Source of the DNA: Candidatus Chlorohelix allophototropha
GTDB taxonomy: Bacteria > Chloroflexota > Chloroflexia > Chloroheliales > Chloroheliaceae
NCBI RefSeq assembly: GCF_030389965.1
Contig: NZ_CP128402.1
Location: forward strand, 62,001-126,000
DNA: 64,000 nt
Direction of reading: 5' to 3'
A program made the translations under genes and the position numbers. Below, piece after piece: positions 38,297 through 48,000 of the stretch. The notes beneath the pieces were generated by a model. That model was not told where the DNA came from, did not search any database, and saw nothing but the letters and a program-made list of their open reading frames with translations. The first letter of the stretch is position 1; each line of letters begins with the position of its first letter.

Positions 38297-39475
38297 TTAA
38301 CCTGGCCAATCGACCAGCCAGAAATCCCCACCCTGCCCCGGTTGTGACCCTGGTACTGCCACCAGCAGTCCCCGACCATCCGGACGCCACTCGGCTTCAA
38401 AGCGAGGCGCAGTTACCTTATCCAGCAGCGGCAACCGGATCGGGTCATGGGTTTGGTTTAAAACCTTTACGCTGAGGCCCTTTGCTATTTCCACCGGACT
38501 ATCTGACCGGGCGAAACCGGCCAGTTCTTTTATTTGCAGCTGTAAGCCAGCAGCGCCGGAGAGAAATGGCCCATTATCCCGGGAAGCTACCTGTCCGGAA
38601 AGATAAAACAGGCTATTGTCCTGATTGAAATAAGGGAAGGAATCCTGTCTGAGCTTATCTGAAGAATCCCGACCAGGGCTCTTGCGGCTGGCCGAGCCGT
38701 CCGGTTGTCCCAGATCCAGTAGCGGGATTGGTAGGGCAGTAGGGCCAGAATTAGTGAGCAGAGGGAAAAGGGTGTCAAAAGGTTTGCTGTTATCCTGCGC
38801 CCAGGCTGGCGCACTTGCTCCGTACACCCCCCGATTATCCGTCGGGCTATTTTGTCCCGCCCAGGCAAAGGGGTTGAAACGACTCTGGCCGTAAGCCAGT
38901 GGGTAGACTTTTTCTCCCCCTGGCGGGTTTGGCGAGGTAGCTTGCTCCCAAAGCCGTCCTCCTGAGACTTCACCCAGATAACGCAGTGGAGTGGCAGTAA
39001 CACTGGCTCTTTCCCCGGCCTGACGCAAATCCAGCAAGCACAGGCTAGGAGCGGTTTGGCTTTCAAAGCTACTGCCCCGCGTTACCAGAAAAGAGACGGC
39101 GGTGCCAGCCTGGTTCCAGGCGACCGTGCCTGGTAGCACAGTGAGTGGTAAGGGTTGGGGTGTCGCCAGCAGGGCCAGACCGGGAGGAGTACCTCCACCT
39201 GCTCCCATTACCAGCGCCACCGTCACCGGGTTGCCACTTCCTGCTGGTGCCAGTTTTATTACCGCCAGTAGCCGGTCCCCGGCAGGAGACCAGTAAAGCT
39301 GCTCAATGGTAGCGTAACGCTGCGCTGAGAAGTTGCCCGGTGCCGGTGGTGTTATTCCCGGTAAAAGATCGGTCAGTTGTCCCAGGCTGAAAAGTGGAAG
39401 GGGGTCGGGCAAGGTTAAAAAAGCGCCGGCAGGGGAAAGGGTGTTGGGCAGGCGGGCCAGCCAGACGGTTTTCAT
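38297..39475 (-). CDS. Beta-propeller (TolB-like) domain protein, probably the rest of the PEGA gene
   Basis: Repeated blades of the kind SPAGDRLLAVIKLA, NQAGTAVSFLV and FEAEWRPDGRGLLVAVPG suggest a TolB/WD40-like propeller. It overlaps the PEGA-domain gene by 173 bases in another frame. Its ATG at 39475 has only a weak ribosome-like GGGA. The N-terminal residues KTVWLARLPNTLSPAG continue the preceding protein's PVWDDE better than that protein's own frame does. So this is most likely the second half of one PEGA-propeller protein split by a +1 shift, either a real mutation, a sequencing error, or programmed recoding. Confidence 0.55.
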   Translation of the reverse strand: MKTVWLARLPNTLSPAGAFLTLPDPLPLFSLGQLTDLLPGITPPAPGNFSAQRYATIEQLYWSPAGDRLLAVIKLAPAGSGNPVTVALVMGAGGGTPPGLALLATPQPLPLTVLPGTVAWNQAGTAVSFLVTRGSSFESQTAPSLCLLDLRQAGERASVTATPLRYLGEVSGGRLWEQATSPNPPGGEKVYPLAYGQSRFNPFAWAGQNSPTDNRGVYGASAPAWAQDNSKPFDTLFPLLTNSGPTALPIPLLDLGQPDGSASRKSPGRDSSDKLRQDSFPYFNQDNSLFYLSGQVASRDNGPFLSGAAGLQLQIKELAGFARSDSPVEIAKGLSVKVLNQTHDPIRLPLLDKVTAPRFEAEWRPDGRGLLVAVPGSQPGQGGDFWLVDWPG

Positions 39476-40313
39476 CGTCCCAGACCGGCTGGCCAGTCTT
39501 AAGGCTGTTACCCGCCTCGCTCAAGGTGTAACTCGGCTGGGATTTAAGGTGACGGGCCACAAAAGCCAGGCGACCGGCATCGGGAGAAAGAGCTGGTGCA
39601 TTCAGGACAATTTCCCGAGAGCCGGTGGCACCGGAAGCTTTAACCAACCCGTCAAGGGTGGGCGGTGACACCACCACCGGATTTATAGCGCCGGAGGAAA
39701 GCTTATACAGCCACAGGTTGGTTGGCCAGCCCTCTGCGCCGGGCGGGAGCGGTTGGTGGCCGGAATCCAACTCGGTCAGTTCAAGCAGCTGTGAAGAAAG
39801 AAAGCGGGCGTAATCCAGACGGGCACCGGGGAAAGGCAGGGGTAAGCGGTGCAGGGTGGCCTGGTCGGGAAAGAGGGTGATAGTCTGGGTATAAACCGGA
39901 AGCGCCCCCTCCGATAAAGGTTTACCGGTTACCTGGAGGGTGGTATGGTAGGTGCTAAAACCACCCTTTCCGACATCTATCCGGTTGTTACCGGGGGGCA
40001 GTTTCAATCTGGTGGGAGTGCTACCGTCCATGGGTTGGCCTTCCAGATAAACGGTTGCTCCAGTAGGGTCTGAATTTACCAGTAGCTCCAGCACCGGCGC
40101 GCCTCGCTCAGGGGACAGCAAAAGGTTGAGCGGATTGATCCCGGTAAGAAATATAAGGCCGACCACCAGGACTGCCAGAAAACCAAAGCCTGAGAAAAGG
40201 ACAAAACCCAATCCCCTAAACCAAACTTTAGATCTTTTCCTGTTTTTCAGGCGTCTGCTCCGACCGGGTAACCCCTTTCTTCCAGAGGTTCCCCGCTTGC
40301 TGCCCTGGGACAT
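39303..40313 (-). CDS. PEGA-domain membrane protein (first half of split gene)
   Basis: A basic N-terminus is followed by one transmembrane helix (FVLFSGFGFLAVLVVGLIFL), then a PEGA domain (LLVNSDPTGATVYLEGQPMD, followed by TPTRLKLPPGNNRIDVGK). PEGA domains occur in S-layer and other cell-surface proteins. Propeller-like blades start near residue 235 (LSPDAGRLAFVARHL) but this frame ends soon after as low-complexity sequence, while the neighbouring frame carries on the blades. I chose ATG 40313 (GAGGAG seven bases upstream) over 40331. Being first in the transfer block, it may be a surface part of it. Confidence 0.65.
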   Translation of the reverse strand: MSQGSKRGTSGRKGLPGRSRRLKNRKRSKVWFRGLGFVLFSGFGFLAVLVVGLIFLTGINPLNLLLSPERGAPVLELLVNSDPTGATVYLEGQPMDGSTPTRLKLPPGNNRIDVGKGGFSTYHTTLQVTGKPLSEGALPVYTQTITLFPDQATLHRLPLPFPGARLDYARFLSSQLLELTELDSGHQPLPPGAEGWPTNLWLYKLSSGAINPVVVSPPTLDGLVKASGATGSREIVLNAPALSPDAGRLAFVARHLKSQPSYTLSEAGNSLKTGQPVWDDENRLAGPPAQHPFPCRRFFNLARPPSTFQPGTTDRSFTGNNTTGTGQLLSAALRYH

Positions 40314-40423
40314 ACAATTGCTCCTCATCACAAAAGGCTGTAAAAACTACCGACGTAATCTGGTCAGTATGGCTGGATCAAATTTCGAGTTGGCCTTTAG
40401 AGTAACAAAGAGATGGTGACAAG

Positions 40424-40576
40424 ATGGCTACAAAAAAGTATATATTTGAGCCAGCGCATCAAATACCGGTCAGTTCGGAAGGAGAAGTTGAAATCAAAAG
40501 TAATCAGGGTCGGTGGTGTATTGAAAAAAAAGGCCAATTATCATACCGGTATGATAAAAATATGCCTGAGCAATAA
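40424..40576 (+). CDS. Small ORF, 50 aa
   Basis: ATG 40424 opens a 50-codon frame (MATKKYIFEPAHQIPVSSEG ... ) with a weak purine-rich upstream region (AAAGAGATGG). It lies on the + strand between the PEGA gene and the dinD fragment. The sequence is Lys/Glu-rich and plausible as a folded small protein, but no family is recognised. Confidence 0.3.
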   Translation: MATKKYIFEPAHQIPVSSEGEVEIKSNQGRWCIEKKGQLSYRYDKNMPEQ

Positions 40577-40670
40577 AGCAAAACTTGAAAATACCCTTGA
40601 ATTTCTAGTATAATTGTTCTATGAGAAAAACTTTATTTCTATATACCTGTTAACCGTAAAGGAAATTTAG

Positions 40671-40956
40671 ATGGGTAAAGAAATCCCGACAACTCTTGAT
40701 TTTGAGAGAATAAAGCAGATAAGCCCCTACGGGGCTGAATACTGGAGTGCCCGCGACCTGGCTCCTCTACTTGGTTACGATAAGTGGCAAAACTTTGAAG
40801 TCGCTATTAAGCGCGGTATAACCGCCTGCGAACAGGTAGGACAAATCGCAAAAGACCATTTTACTGGCGCCGGTAAAATGGTCACTCTTGGATCAGGAGC
40901 GCAGCGCGAAGTAAAAGATTACATTCTAAGCCGCCTTGCCTGTTACCTCATAGCCC
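40671..40956 (+). pseudogene. Truncated DinD-like gene, interrupted by a group II intron
   Basis: The frame encodes the N-terminal part of a DinD/Bro-N-family protein: DFERIKQISPYGAEYWSARD, LAPLLGYDKWQNF, then GAQREVKDYILSRLACYLIA. In full-length relatives the sequence goes on with a conserved Asn/Asp-rich segment; here it ends exactly where GTGCG begins at 40957. The reading frame runs on to 41039 only through intron sequence. A ribosome site AAAGGAAA precedes ATG 40671. The downstream part of the gene was not found in the window. Confidence 0.7.
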
Positions 40957-41263
40957 GTGCGCCCGTAAAGGGACATTACCTCAGTGGGGTCAAGACTCTG
41001 TTCCCTGTGGGTAGGGGAACTGCTCAACGCCTTACCTAAAGACTGAAAAGCCAATAGGGAACATAGCACGGCGGTATAAAGGGAAAACAAGGGTTCCATC
41101 AAACCGGAGTGTTTCTCAGAGCAGTCTCGACAAGGTGAAAGCTACACTGCTTTAAGTCCAGTATCAAGCGGTATAAGAGGTAACGGGTGGGAAAGATGGT
41201 GACGCCCACTCTCTTCTGGACGAGCGTTAGTTGGATTTGAACTTGCCCCGGTTTAGTGGGGTG
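40957..41263 (+). mobile_element. 5' part of a group II intron
   Basis: The segment starts GTGCGCCCG, the bacterial group II 5' consensus. It continues with domain I-like features: a CAGTGGGGTCAAGACTCTGT-type segment, GACAAGGTGAAAGC, and CCAGTATCAAGCGGTATAA. About 300 bases remain before the IS3 element. No reverse transcriptase, domain V or 3' end is visible, so it cannot splice. It is inserted in the dinD-like gene. Confidence 0.7.
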
Positions 41264-41272
41264 TGAGAATAG

Positions 41273-41729
41273 TCAAACATTTAGCTGTTCAAACCCCACT
41301 GGTGTCATAAAACCCAACGCCGAATGTAGCCGCTTCCGATTGTAAAACACTTCCATATATTCGAAAATAACTGTCTTGGCTTCGCGTCTACTCTCAAACT
41401 TATAACGATCCGTACATTCCACTTTCAACGTCCCGAAAAAGCTTTCCATGAGTGCATTGTCCCAACAATCACCCTTTCGGCTCATATTGGTTTCGATCCC
41501 GTACTGCTCCAGCAATCCTTGGTAACCCCTACTGGTGTATTGGCTCCCCCGATCGGTATGATGTAAAAGCCCCTTTCCCGGTTTACGTCGCTCCAATGCC
41601 ATAACCAAGGCTCTTTCCACCAACGCTTCATCCCGGTTGGCACCCAGCGACCAACCCACTACTTTGCGGGAATAAATATCTAACAAGGCTGCTAGGTACA
41701 ACCAACCTTCATTAGTCCATACCCCGGTA
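41273..41729 (-). pseudogene. IS3 OrfB transposase, C-terminal part
   Basis: This is the DDE integrase core: TNEGWLYLAALLDIYSRKVV with the second-block Asp, then HHTDRGSQYTS, and ETNMSRKGDCWDNALMESFF. The glutamate block ends in YNRKRLHSALGFMTP. It continues the N-terminal half at 44055-44457: removing IS21 joins DEKWVGDI to TGVWTNEG. The first about 12 residues of the apparent frame are IS21 end sequence. Confidence 0.85.
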
Positions 41730-41850
41730 ATATTGAAAACAAGCGTGAAATAATGAGCCAGAAACAAGCGTAAAGATTTGACCCACCTCCCTAACTAAAT
41801 CAAACTGGTTCTCCCTAATCAAAGCCCAAAGGCCGTAAAAGGAGAACAAT

Positions 41851-43080
41851 ATGCTGAAGTTGGAGGAAAGGATGGACGTACAGCTGCTCAAAAAGCAAGG
41901 GCTTTCAATTCGAGCTATTGCTGAACAAACCAGTTACAGCCGTAATACTGTTCGCAAAATCTTACGTCAGCAATCGGGAGCGACCCACGAAATCTCCAGA
42001 AAAATTCGCAGTTCTAAACTTGATCCTTTTAAGCCCTATTTGGAAAATCGGTTTAAGCAGTATCCACTTTCGGCGGTTCGGCTTATGGAAGAGATAAAAC
42101 CGATGGGCTATACCGGTTCAATTGACGTACTCAGACGCTTTCTTCAATCCCTCAAACCGCGTCGTCAAGCTTTAGCCAAAGCCACCATTCGTTTTGAGAC
42201 CCCACCCGGAGAACAGGCGCAAGCGGATTGGGCATACTGTGACCGTTTCCTTGATCCAAATGGCGAAACCATTCCTATCTATGCTTTTGTAATTGTACTG
42301 GGTTTCTCCCGAATGTTGTATCTAGAATTCACTACCTCAATGGAATTGCCAATACTGTTGGAATGCCATAAACACGCTTTTGAATATTTTGAGGGGTCTC
42401 CGGCTACGATCCTCTATGACAATATGAAACAGATTAAATTAGCACCCGGTCAATTCAACCCACTCTACCTGGATTTCGCCCAATACTACGGGCTGGTTCC
42501 CAAAACTCACCGGGTACGCCGCCCGCGTACCAAAGGCAAAATAGAGCGTATGGTAGATTACGTTAAAGATAATTTTCTCACAGGGCGTACTTTTATTGAC
42601 CTGGTTGATCTAAATAGCCAAGGTCGGATTTGGCTTGAACAAACGGCTAATGTCAGGGTTCACGCTACCACTGGTCACCGTCCAGTAGATTTATGGCAGC
42701 TAGAAAAGGCAAAATTAGGCGCTTACCAGACCCTTCCTCCTTACCAGATCACTTCTAGAGAGTTGCGAAAAGTCAGCGCAGAGAGTTTTGTACATTGGGC
42801 TGGTAGTCGTTATAGTGTACCGCCCGAACACGTTGGGCAAACAGTGTTGGTAGAGGTGCGCCAAGGACAGCAAAGAATTGTGATCCGTTCTAACAACCTG
42901 ATCATTGCCGAACATATTCAGGCCGCTAAACCAGGTTTGTGTATAGCAGAAAAAGCGCATCTGGAGGCGCTGTGGAAACTTTCGCTGGGCAACCCTCCCG
43001 CTCCAGCCCACCGCTGGCAAGTCACTTTTAATGAAACTGTGTTGGCTCCCGCCCTTTCTAGTTATGAGGAGGTAATCTGA
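41851..43080 (+). CDS. istA: IS21 transposase IstA
   Basis: IstA is the DDE transposase of IS21. The N-terminal helix-turn-helix reads LKKQGLSIRAIAEQTSYSRN. The catalytic core shows the first Asp in GEQAQADWAYCD, the second in ATILYDNMKQ, and the Glu in TKGKIERMVDY. The C-terminal beta-barrel part (AESFVHWAGSRYSVPPEHVG) is typical. Length 409 aa is normal. The stop overlaps the istB start by one base, with GAGGAGG in front of istB. The copy looks intact and may be active. Confidence 0.95.
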   Translation: MLKLEERMDVQLLKKQGLSIRAIAEQTSYSRNTVRKILRQQSGATHEISRKIRSSKLDPFKPYLENRFKQYPLSAVRLMEEIKPMGYTGSIDVLRRFLQSLKPRRQALAKATIRFETPPGEQAQADWAYCDRFLDPNGETIPIYAFVIVLGFSRMLYLEFTTSMELPILLECHKHAFEYFEGSPATILYDNMKQIKLAPGQFNPLYLDFAQYYGLVPKTHRVRRPRTKGKIERMVDYVKDNFLTGRTFIDLVDLNSQGRIWLEQTANVRVHATTGHRPVDLWQLEKAKLGAYQTLPPYQITSRELRKVSAESFVHWAGSRYSVPPEHVGQTVLVEVRQGQQRIVIRSNNLIIAEHIQAAKPGLCIAEKAHLEALWKLSLGNPPAPAHRWQVTFNETVLAPALSSYEEVI

Positions 43081-43898
43081 TGAGCCAAACATACGAACAT
43101 CTGGCAGTTAGTGGGCTGGAGCAACTGGGTCTCAAGACCGCGCTCAACCAGTTGGATCAAGCCAGCCAGCGAGCCGCTGCCGAAAATTGGAGTTATACCC
43201 ACTTTCTAGGTTACCTTTTAGAAGGAGAGTTGCGCGAACGTCAGCGTAAGACAATCGAGACAATTCTGAGGTTTGCTAATATGCCTTATCTCAAACGCCT
43301 AAACGAGTTTGACTTTACTGCTCAACCAGGGCTTGATCGTCGCTTAATTGACGAACTGGCTACTGGTCGGTTCCTCCACGAAGGACGCAACATTATCTTT
43401 TTGGGTCCGCCTGGCGTAGGCAAAACCCACCTCGCCCTCAGTCTTGGCGTTATGACCGCAGAAATGGGACATCGGATCTACTTCACCACGGCGATGGACC
43501 TGGCACGGCGTTTAACTAAAGCGGTCGATGAAAACCGTTTGCACCGCCAGATCAATGTATTAACTCAACCCAAGCTGCTAGTTATTGATGAGATGGGCTA
43601 TTTGACCCTGGATGCAACTCAGGCTGGCCTCTTATTTCAGGTGATTTGCAAACGTTACGAAAAAGGGCATTCCCTGGTGTTAACTTCCAATAAGCCCTTT
43701 GGTGAGTGGGCTCAGCTTTTTGGAGGAGACGCAGTAATGGCTAGTGCTGCCCTTGACCGCCTACTTCACCGAGCCACGGTGATAAACATTCGTGGGGCGA
43801 GTTTTAGGTTAAAAGAGAAACGCCAAGCCGGATTAGAAAATACCGAGACTTTGTCGCTTGTACCTAAGCCCACCATACCAAATGGCAAGATAGAATGA
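43080..43898 (+). CDS. istB: IS21 ATP-binding helper IstB
   Basis: IstB is the AAA+ target-selection helper, related to DnaC. Walker A is GPPGVGKTHLA and Walker B is LLVIDEMGYL. The N-terminal domain begins with a helical region (LGYLLEGELRERQRKTIET). At 272 aa it is full length and directly coupled to istA. No frameshift is seen. Confidence 0.95.
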   Translation: MSQTYEHLAVSGLEQLGLKTALNQLDQASQRAAAENWSYTHFLGYLLEGELRERQRKTIETILRFANMPYLKRLNEFDFTAQPGLDRRLIDELATGRFLHEGRNIIFLGPPGVGKTHLALSLGVMTAEMGHRIYFTTAMDLARRLTKAVDENRLHRQINVLTQPKLLVIDEMGYLTLDATQAGLLFQVICKRYEKGHSLVLTSNKPFGEWAQLFGGDAVMASAALDRLLHRATVINIRGASFRLKEKRQAGLENTETLSLVPKPTIPNGKIE

Positions 43899-44054
43899 AA
43901 TTATTAGCTATACAGCTGATTGCCCTCCTCCCGACAATTGATTTTTCGGTAGTTGGCAATGCTTGTATGGTTTTAGAAACTGAATTGCAGACATTGAGGT
44001 GGGTCATTTTTTATGCTGGTTAGTGGGTCACTTTAAAACGCCTGTTGACAATAT

Positions 44055-44457
44055 CTCCCACCCATTTCTCATCAGGCTTGGTAGCCGTGAAATCCCGCTT
44101 TAGCCGGTTGGGTGCCACCGGGTTGTTGTGCTGGCTATTAGTCGTTAGAACCTTGCGCTTCTTACGTCGATGACAGGAGACTAGCCCCAGCAACCGCATC
44201 AGTCTGGCTACCCGCTTCCTAGAACAGTTTATCCCCTTACGCCTTAGCGCCGCCTTTACTCTGGGACTACCGTAAGTTTGCCGGGACTGCTCGAATATAG
44301 GCTCAATTTCTGCTCCCAGTTCCCGGTCAGCCTTGGCTCTGGCACTTTTTGGTCGTTTCCGCCAGGCGTAATAGCCGCTTTCAGAAACCACCAGCACCTT
44401 GCACATTAACCTTACCAGAAATTCCTGCTTGTGCTCATAAATGAACTGAAACTTCAC
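44055..44457 (-). pseudogene. IS3 OrfB transposase, N-terminal part
   Basis: The part begins at GTG 44457 and encodes the HTH_21-like region (VSESGYYAWRKRPKSARAK, SRQTYGSPRVKAALRRKGI) followed by the start of the catalytic core (KPDEKWVGDI). The last about 11 codons of the apparent frame come from the IS21 end. It overlaps the read-through end of OrfA as GTGA. Confidence 0.85.
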
Positions 44458-44780
44458 TTTTGGTTCTGCGTGAAGATGGCTCTGGCTTTTTTTAAGATAT
44501 CCCTTTCCATCCGCAGTCGTTCATTCTCCATTCGCAGCTGACGGAGTTATTCTTCAGCCTCAGTTTGATGACCCTTACCAGGAAAGGCTTGCTCCCCTTT
44601 TTCGGCCAATATTTTACGCCAATGGTATAGCACACTGTCCGATACTCCCAGTTCTCTAGCGATTTGTACGGCTGTTTTACCGCTGGTTTCCATTAACCGC
44701 ACTGCTTCTCGCTTAAATTCTACTGGATACTCTTTCTGTGTCTCTCCCATTTCTGCCCCTTTCGTGAAATAGTATAGCAT
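44454..44780 (-). pseudogene. IS3 OrfA with an in-frame stop
   Basis: OrfA is the helix-turn-helix protein of IS3 (FKREAVRLMETSGKTAVQIA, ELGVSDSVLYHWRK). A TAA at 44547-44549 ends it after 77 aa. The same frame continues past the stop with the expected leucine-zipper part (LRQLRMENERLRMERDILKK) to TGA at 44454. The slippery run TTAAAAAAAG for OrfAB frameshifting is at about 44486-44495, past the nonsense codon, so no fusion transposase can form. The element is dead in any case because of IS21. Confidence 0.8.
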
Positions 44781-44824
44781 TCTCTCTTCCTATACTCCAC
44801 GATTCCTGGTCAACTTCTCTGTCA

Positions 44825-45021
44825 ATGGTTTCGAGCACCAATCCAACTTGGGCAGGCAGCAAGAGACTAAGGTCTGAAATGGTTTTCTCCTTTTTGAGAT
44901 ATCATTTTACCGCTAAATTATTCCGCTATTTATATACGTACCAAGGTTTCAAAATCAGCAAAAGTGAGACAGAACCCAAAGTCAGCACCAATACTGTTAA
45001 AAACCGAATTATAAAAGGGTC
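44825..45021. other. Gap between IS3 and the sulfur-modification operon
   Basis: About 200 AT-rich bases. I see no gene and no clear intrinsic terminator for the operon that ends at 45022. Confidence 0.4.
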
Positions 45022-48000
45022 TCAATACAAATTATCACTTCGTAAAAGTTTTACAAGATCGTCAATCTCATCGGGAGTTACATACGGTACTTGGGCATAT
45101 ACAAGTGAAAGATTGCCTTCAAGTTTAGCTAATAAATGCCCTCTGCCAAGTAAGCGCTCTGCCCCACGTTCTCCTAAAGCAATCTCAGAGGTACCCTCAG
45201 AATCTACACGAAGTATTAAACGGTTACCTAAATTCGCTCGTAATTGCATTGGGACAACATTGGCTTCAGGCCGCTGCGCCGCAAACACTAAATAAATTCC
45301 CGCAGCACGTGCCTTTACGCCTAAACGCTGAACAGACGAGGAAACTTCTTGCTTATACTCGTCAGATAACATCCATTCAGCAAACTCATCGTGAATTAGC
45401 CACAAGGCTGGTAATCGTTCTCCAGAGCTAACTTTCTCATTATATGCCCGAAAATTTTGAACTCTAGCTTTCCTCATTAGTACATAGCGATTATCCATTT
45501 CGGTAATTAAAGTTTGGATGCGGTTAATAGCGGTATCTTGCTGGTCAATAATCCCACCGTCTAAATGAGGAAGGCTTTCGAAGGTGAAGTAATCAACCCC
45601 CTGCTTTGGATCAATTATCGTGATTCTTGCTTGCTCAGGTAGGTTAGTTGCAGCGATACTTAGTATAATATTTTGTACTAGAACAGACTTACCACTACCA
45701 GTTGTGCCAGCAATTAAAGTGTGGGGAGCATGATCGCTGCCCGGGGAAAGGATAAGTAATGTTCCATCATCTTCACGGACACCAATAAGTAGGTCCTGGT
45801 TTCCATTTTTTACGTCGGGTGTCCATCGTTGCCAGAGTTGGCGTAATGATACTGTTTGACGGCCGGGTCTTGCTATTGATAGTGACACTACACCAGGCTC
45901 CGGTTGTACACCAATTAAGTTGAGACCATGAGTCGTCAGAAACTCTGTTCTTCGCCGTGTCACTTGATCAATTGTAAGGAGTGAACTACCCTGGAATTTA
46001 AGTAGCGCTGCGTTTGGAGTTAATACACTATGAACAAGTTTTGCCTGTAGCTTAAACTGCTGTAAGGCAATTTTTGTAGTTGTTTCAACCTGTCGTAACC
46101 AGGACTGGTCTTCTTCACTTTCCTTGATGTCACGTGGGATTTCTTGAATCCACTTAAGTATACTAGGAAATGCCCATTTTTGAGATTCTCGAACCCCTGA
46201 CTCACTATCCGTTTTGAGCTTATCTGCACTGGGTACTGGCTCAATAATCACTATGGCGGAGTCATTTGTATTTTCTATTTTTTCTACTGCTGAATTATGA
46301 CTTTCGGTTACAAATGAATCACTAGGAATATTTACGTCTATATCATTTTTTTGATTTCTATCATTATTAGTGACCTTCCCACTTTGGTAATCTATAGAGC
46401 TTTGGGATTGACCAGGTCTATAGTGATTATTGCTCGTAACTAAATCCCAATAATTGACATCAATCTCACGCCTTACACCCATTGGATCGCCACGATGATA
46501 ATATCGCAGGACCAATTCTCGCACATGATCGCGGCCAAATACCTCCTGATGAGCGTCAAAACCATCTTTCGCTTCAGGCAGTCGTATGTGCGCGGAGATA
46601 TTTACTGCATCAGATGGACCAGATATGAACACATGAGAATATCCACGGAGCTCAAGAATGCACTGTCCATCACGAATTGCTCTCTGCCACTTTGATAAAT
46701 CTAGTGGGGCCCCAGAAGGAAGACGTATTCCATCCACTAACAAGTCTGAAAGGCGTGCTAGCCAAATATCACGGTCCAAACGCGGGGGTGTTGAAATAAC
46801 AGCGCCTGCAACACGCTTAAGGGTATCACGTAGTTGTTTATGAGATTCCTTACGTTTGCTAGCGAGACCGCCAAAGTCAATATACTTAGCCTCAGTTATT
46901 ATCACTACCAGGAGCATTTTATTTTCCGGCGTAAACGTCGGATGTAATACAAGCAGATCCGCAATTTGCTCTTCCTTTTGGCCCAGCCAATCGGCATAGT
47001 CATCCAGGAAAAACCAACCAACACTCTGATTATGACCAAGTTCGTAGCTAATGAGATATCGGCTTAAAACTATACCTATTAACTCACTGGCGCTCTGCCC
47101 TCGTTGCGCTGCACGTAAAACAATATCCCCCGATACATCATTTGCATCATTGATAAAGCGGGTAGCAAGTTCAGTTATATCGTTGTTGCTAATTCCCAAA
47201 TCAAGATTCCGGAGGCGATTCACCACCATAGAGCGTAAAAGACCCATGGGGGCCATAGAAGAGATAATCAAGTTACGCCCTTGCGTAGCTATATGTTTGT
47301 ACCGGATGATTTGTACTTTCTGCTCAATCAGCTGACGCCGGTCAAGCAGTTCGTCGTAATTAACCACCCAGCTAGCAAGGTTGTGAGTCTCTTCAAAAAT
47401 TTTTGCAGTTGTGCTGTCGCGAAAGTCGAGTTGCCGTGCTGGTAACAGGCGTGTTTCACGGCTACTATTCCAATCTCCTTTAAAGAATGTTGTTACTGCA
47501 GTAAGATGTGCCCAAGCTTCAGCTCGCTGAACAGGGCAACAAAGATATACTGTTGATTTCATATCACCGATAGTGGCTGGACGTCGACGAGACCATTGGG
47601 CAGGATTTAATGATGCTGGATCAGCAGGTTGAGAATTCACTAAATACCAATCCAGACGAGCATGGCGTGCAATCACATCTTGAAGAAAAACAATGTCTTG
47701 TGGGCAACCATCTAAGGGGTCAGGAGGCGGAGCTTGATCTGCTGAGATACCAATGCGTAGCCGAGCCATAAAATCTTGTGTAGCCTCGCTTGCAACATAT
47801 CTATCCCCCCCATCACCATCCGATGCATCCACGATCTGTTCATATAACCAGCTGAGTTGTTTTGGATCTCGATGTCTAAGTACAATCTGGCAACGAGTGT
47901 CCTCATCATCTTGATAAAGACGTCCAAATTTATCTACAACTGCCAGAGGCAGACGTGAAGAATCGCAATTATAAAGAACTACCGAGAGATTAGCTTGTTC

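Larger units (their letters stand above)
41734..44050 (+). mobile_element. IS21-family insertion sequence
   Basis: The element is 2317 bp. Its ends share a 26-base imperfect inverted repeat that starts TG and includes AACA and GCGT. ATAT at 41730-41733 is repeated at 44051-44054, a 4-bp target duplication. Internal TGACCCACCT motifs near both ends are the multiple transposase-binding repeats typical of IS21. istA and istB are both open. Confidence 0.9.
41264..44824 (-). mobile_element. IS3-family element interrupted by IS21
   Basis: The ends are TGAGAAT at 41264 and its partner TCA at 44824 (read TGACAGA on the minus strand), with limited end similarity. OrfA and OrfB are on the minus strand. 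The element cuts off the group II intron at its left. OrfB is split by IS21 at 41730/44054. I could not confirm a target duplication because the flanks (GTG, ATG) do not match. Confidence 0.75.

Noticed and set aside
39303-39475. Programmed ribosomal frameshift
   Set aside because: No slippery heptamer or clear downstream pseudoknot was identified; a plain indel or sequencing error explains the overlap as well.
40413-40613. 66-aa + strand ORF overlapping the 50-aa candidate
   Set aside because: It has a very basic, low-complexity composition and a poorer start; the overlapping 50-aa frame looks more protein-like, and even that is uncertain.
41264-44824. IS3 target-site duplication
   Set aside because: The three bases on either side (GTG and ATG) do not match, so no duplication can be claimed.
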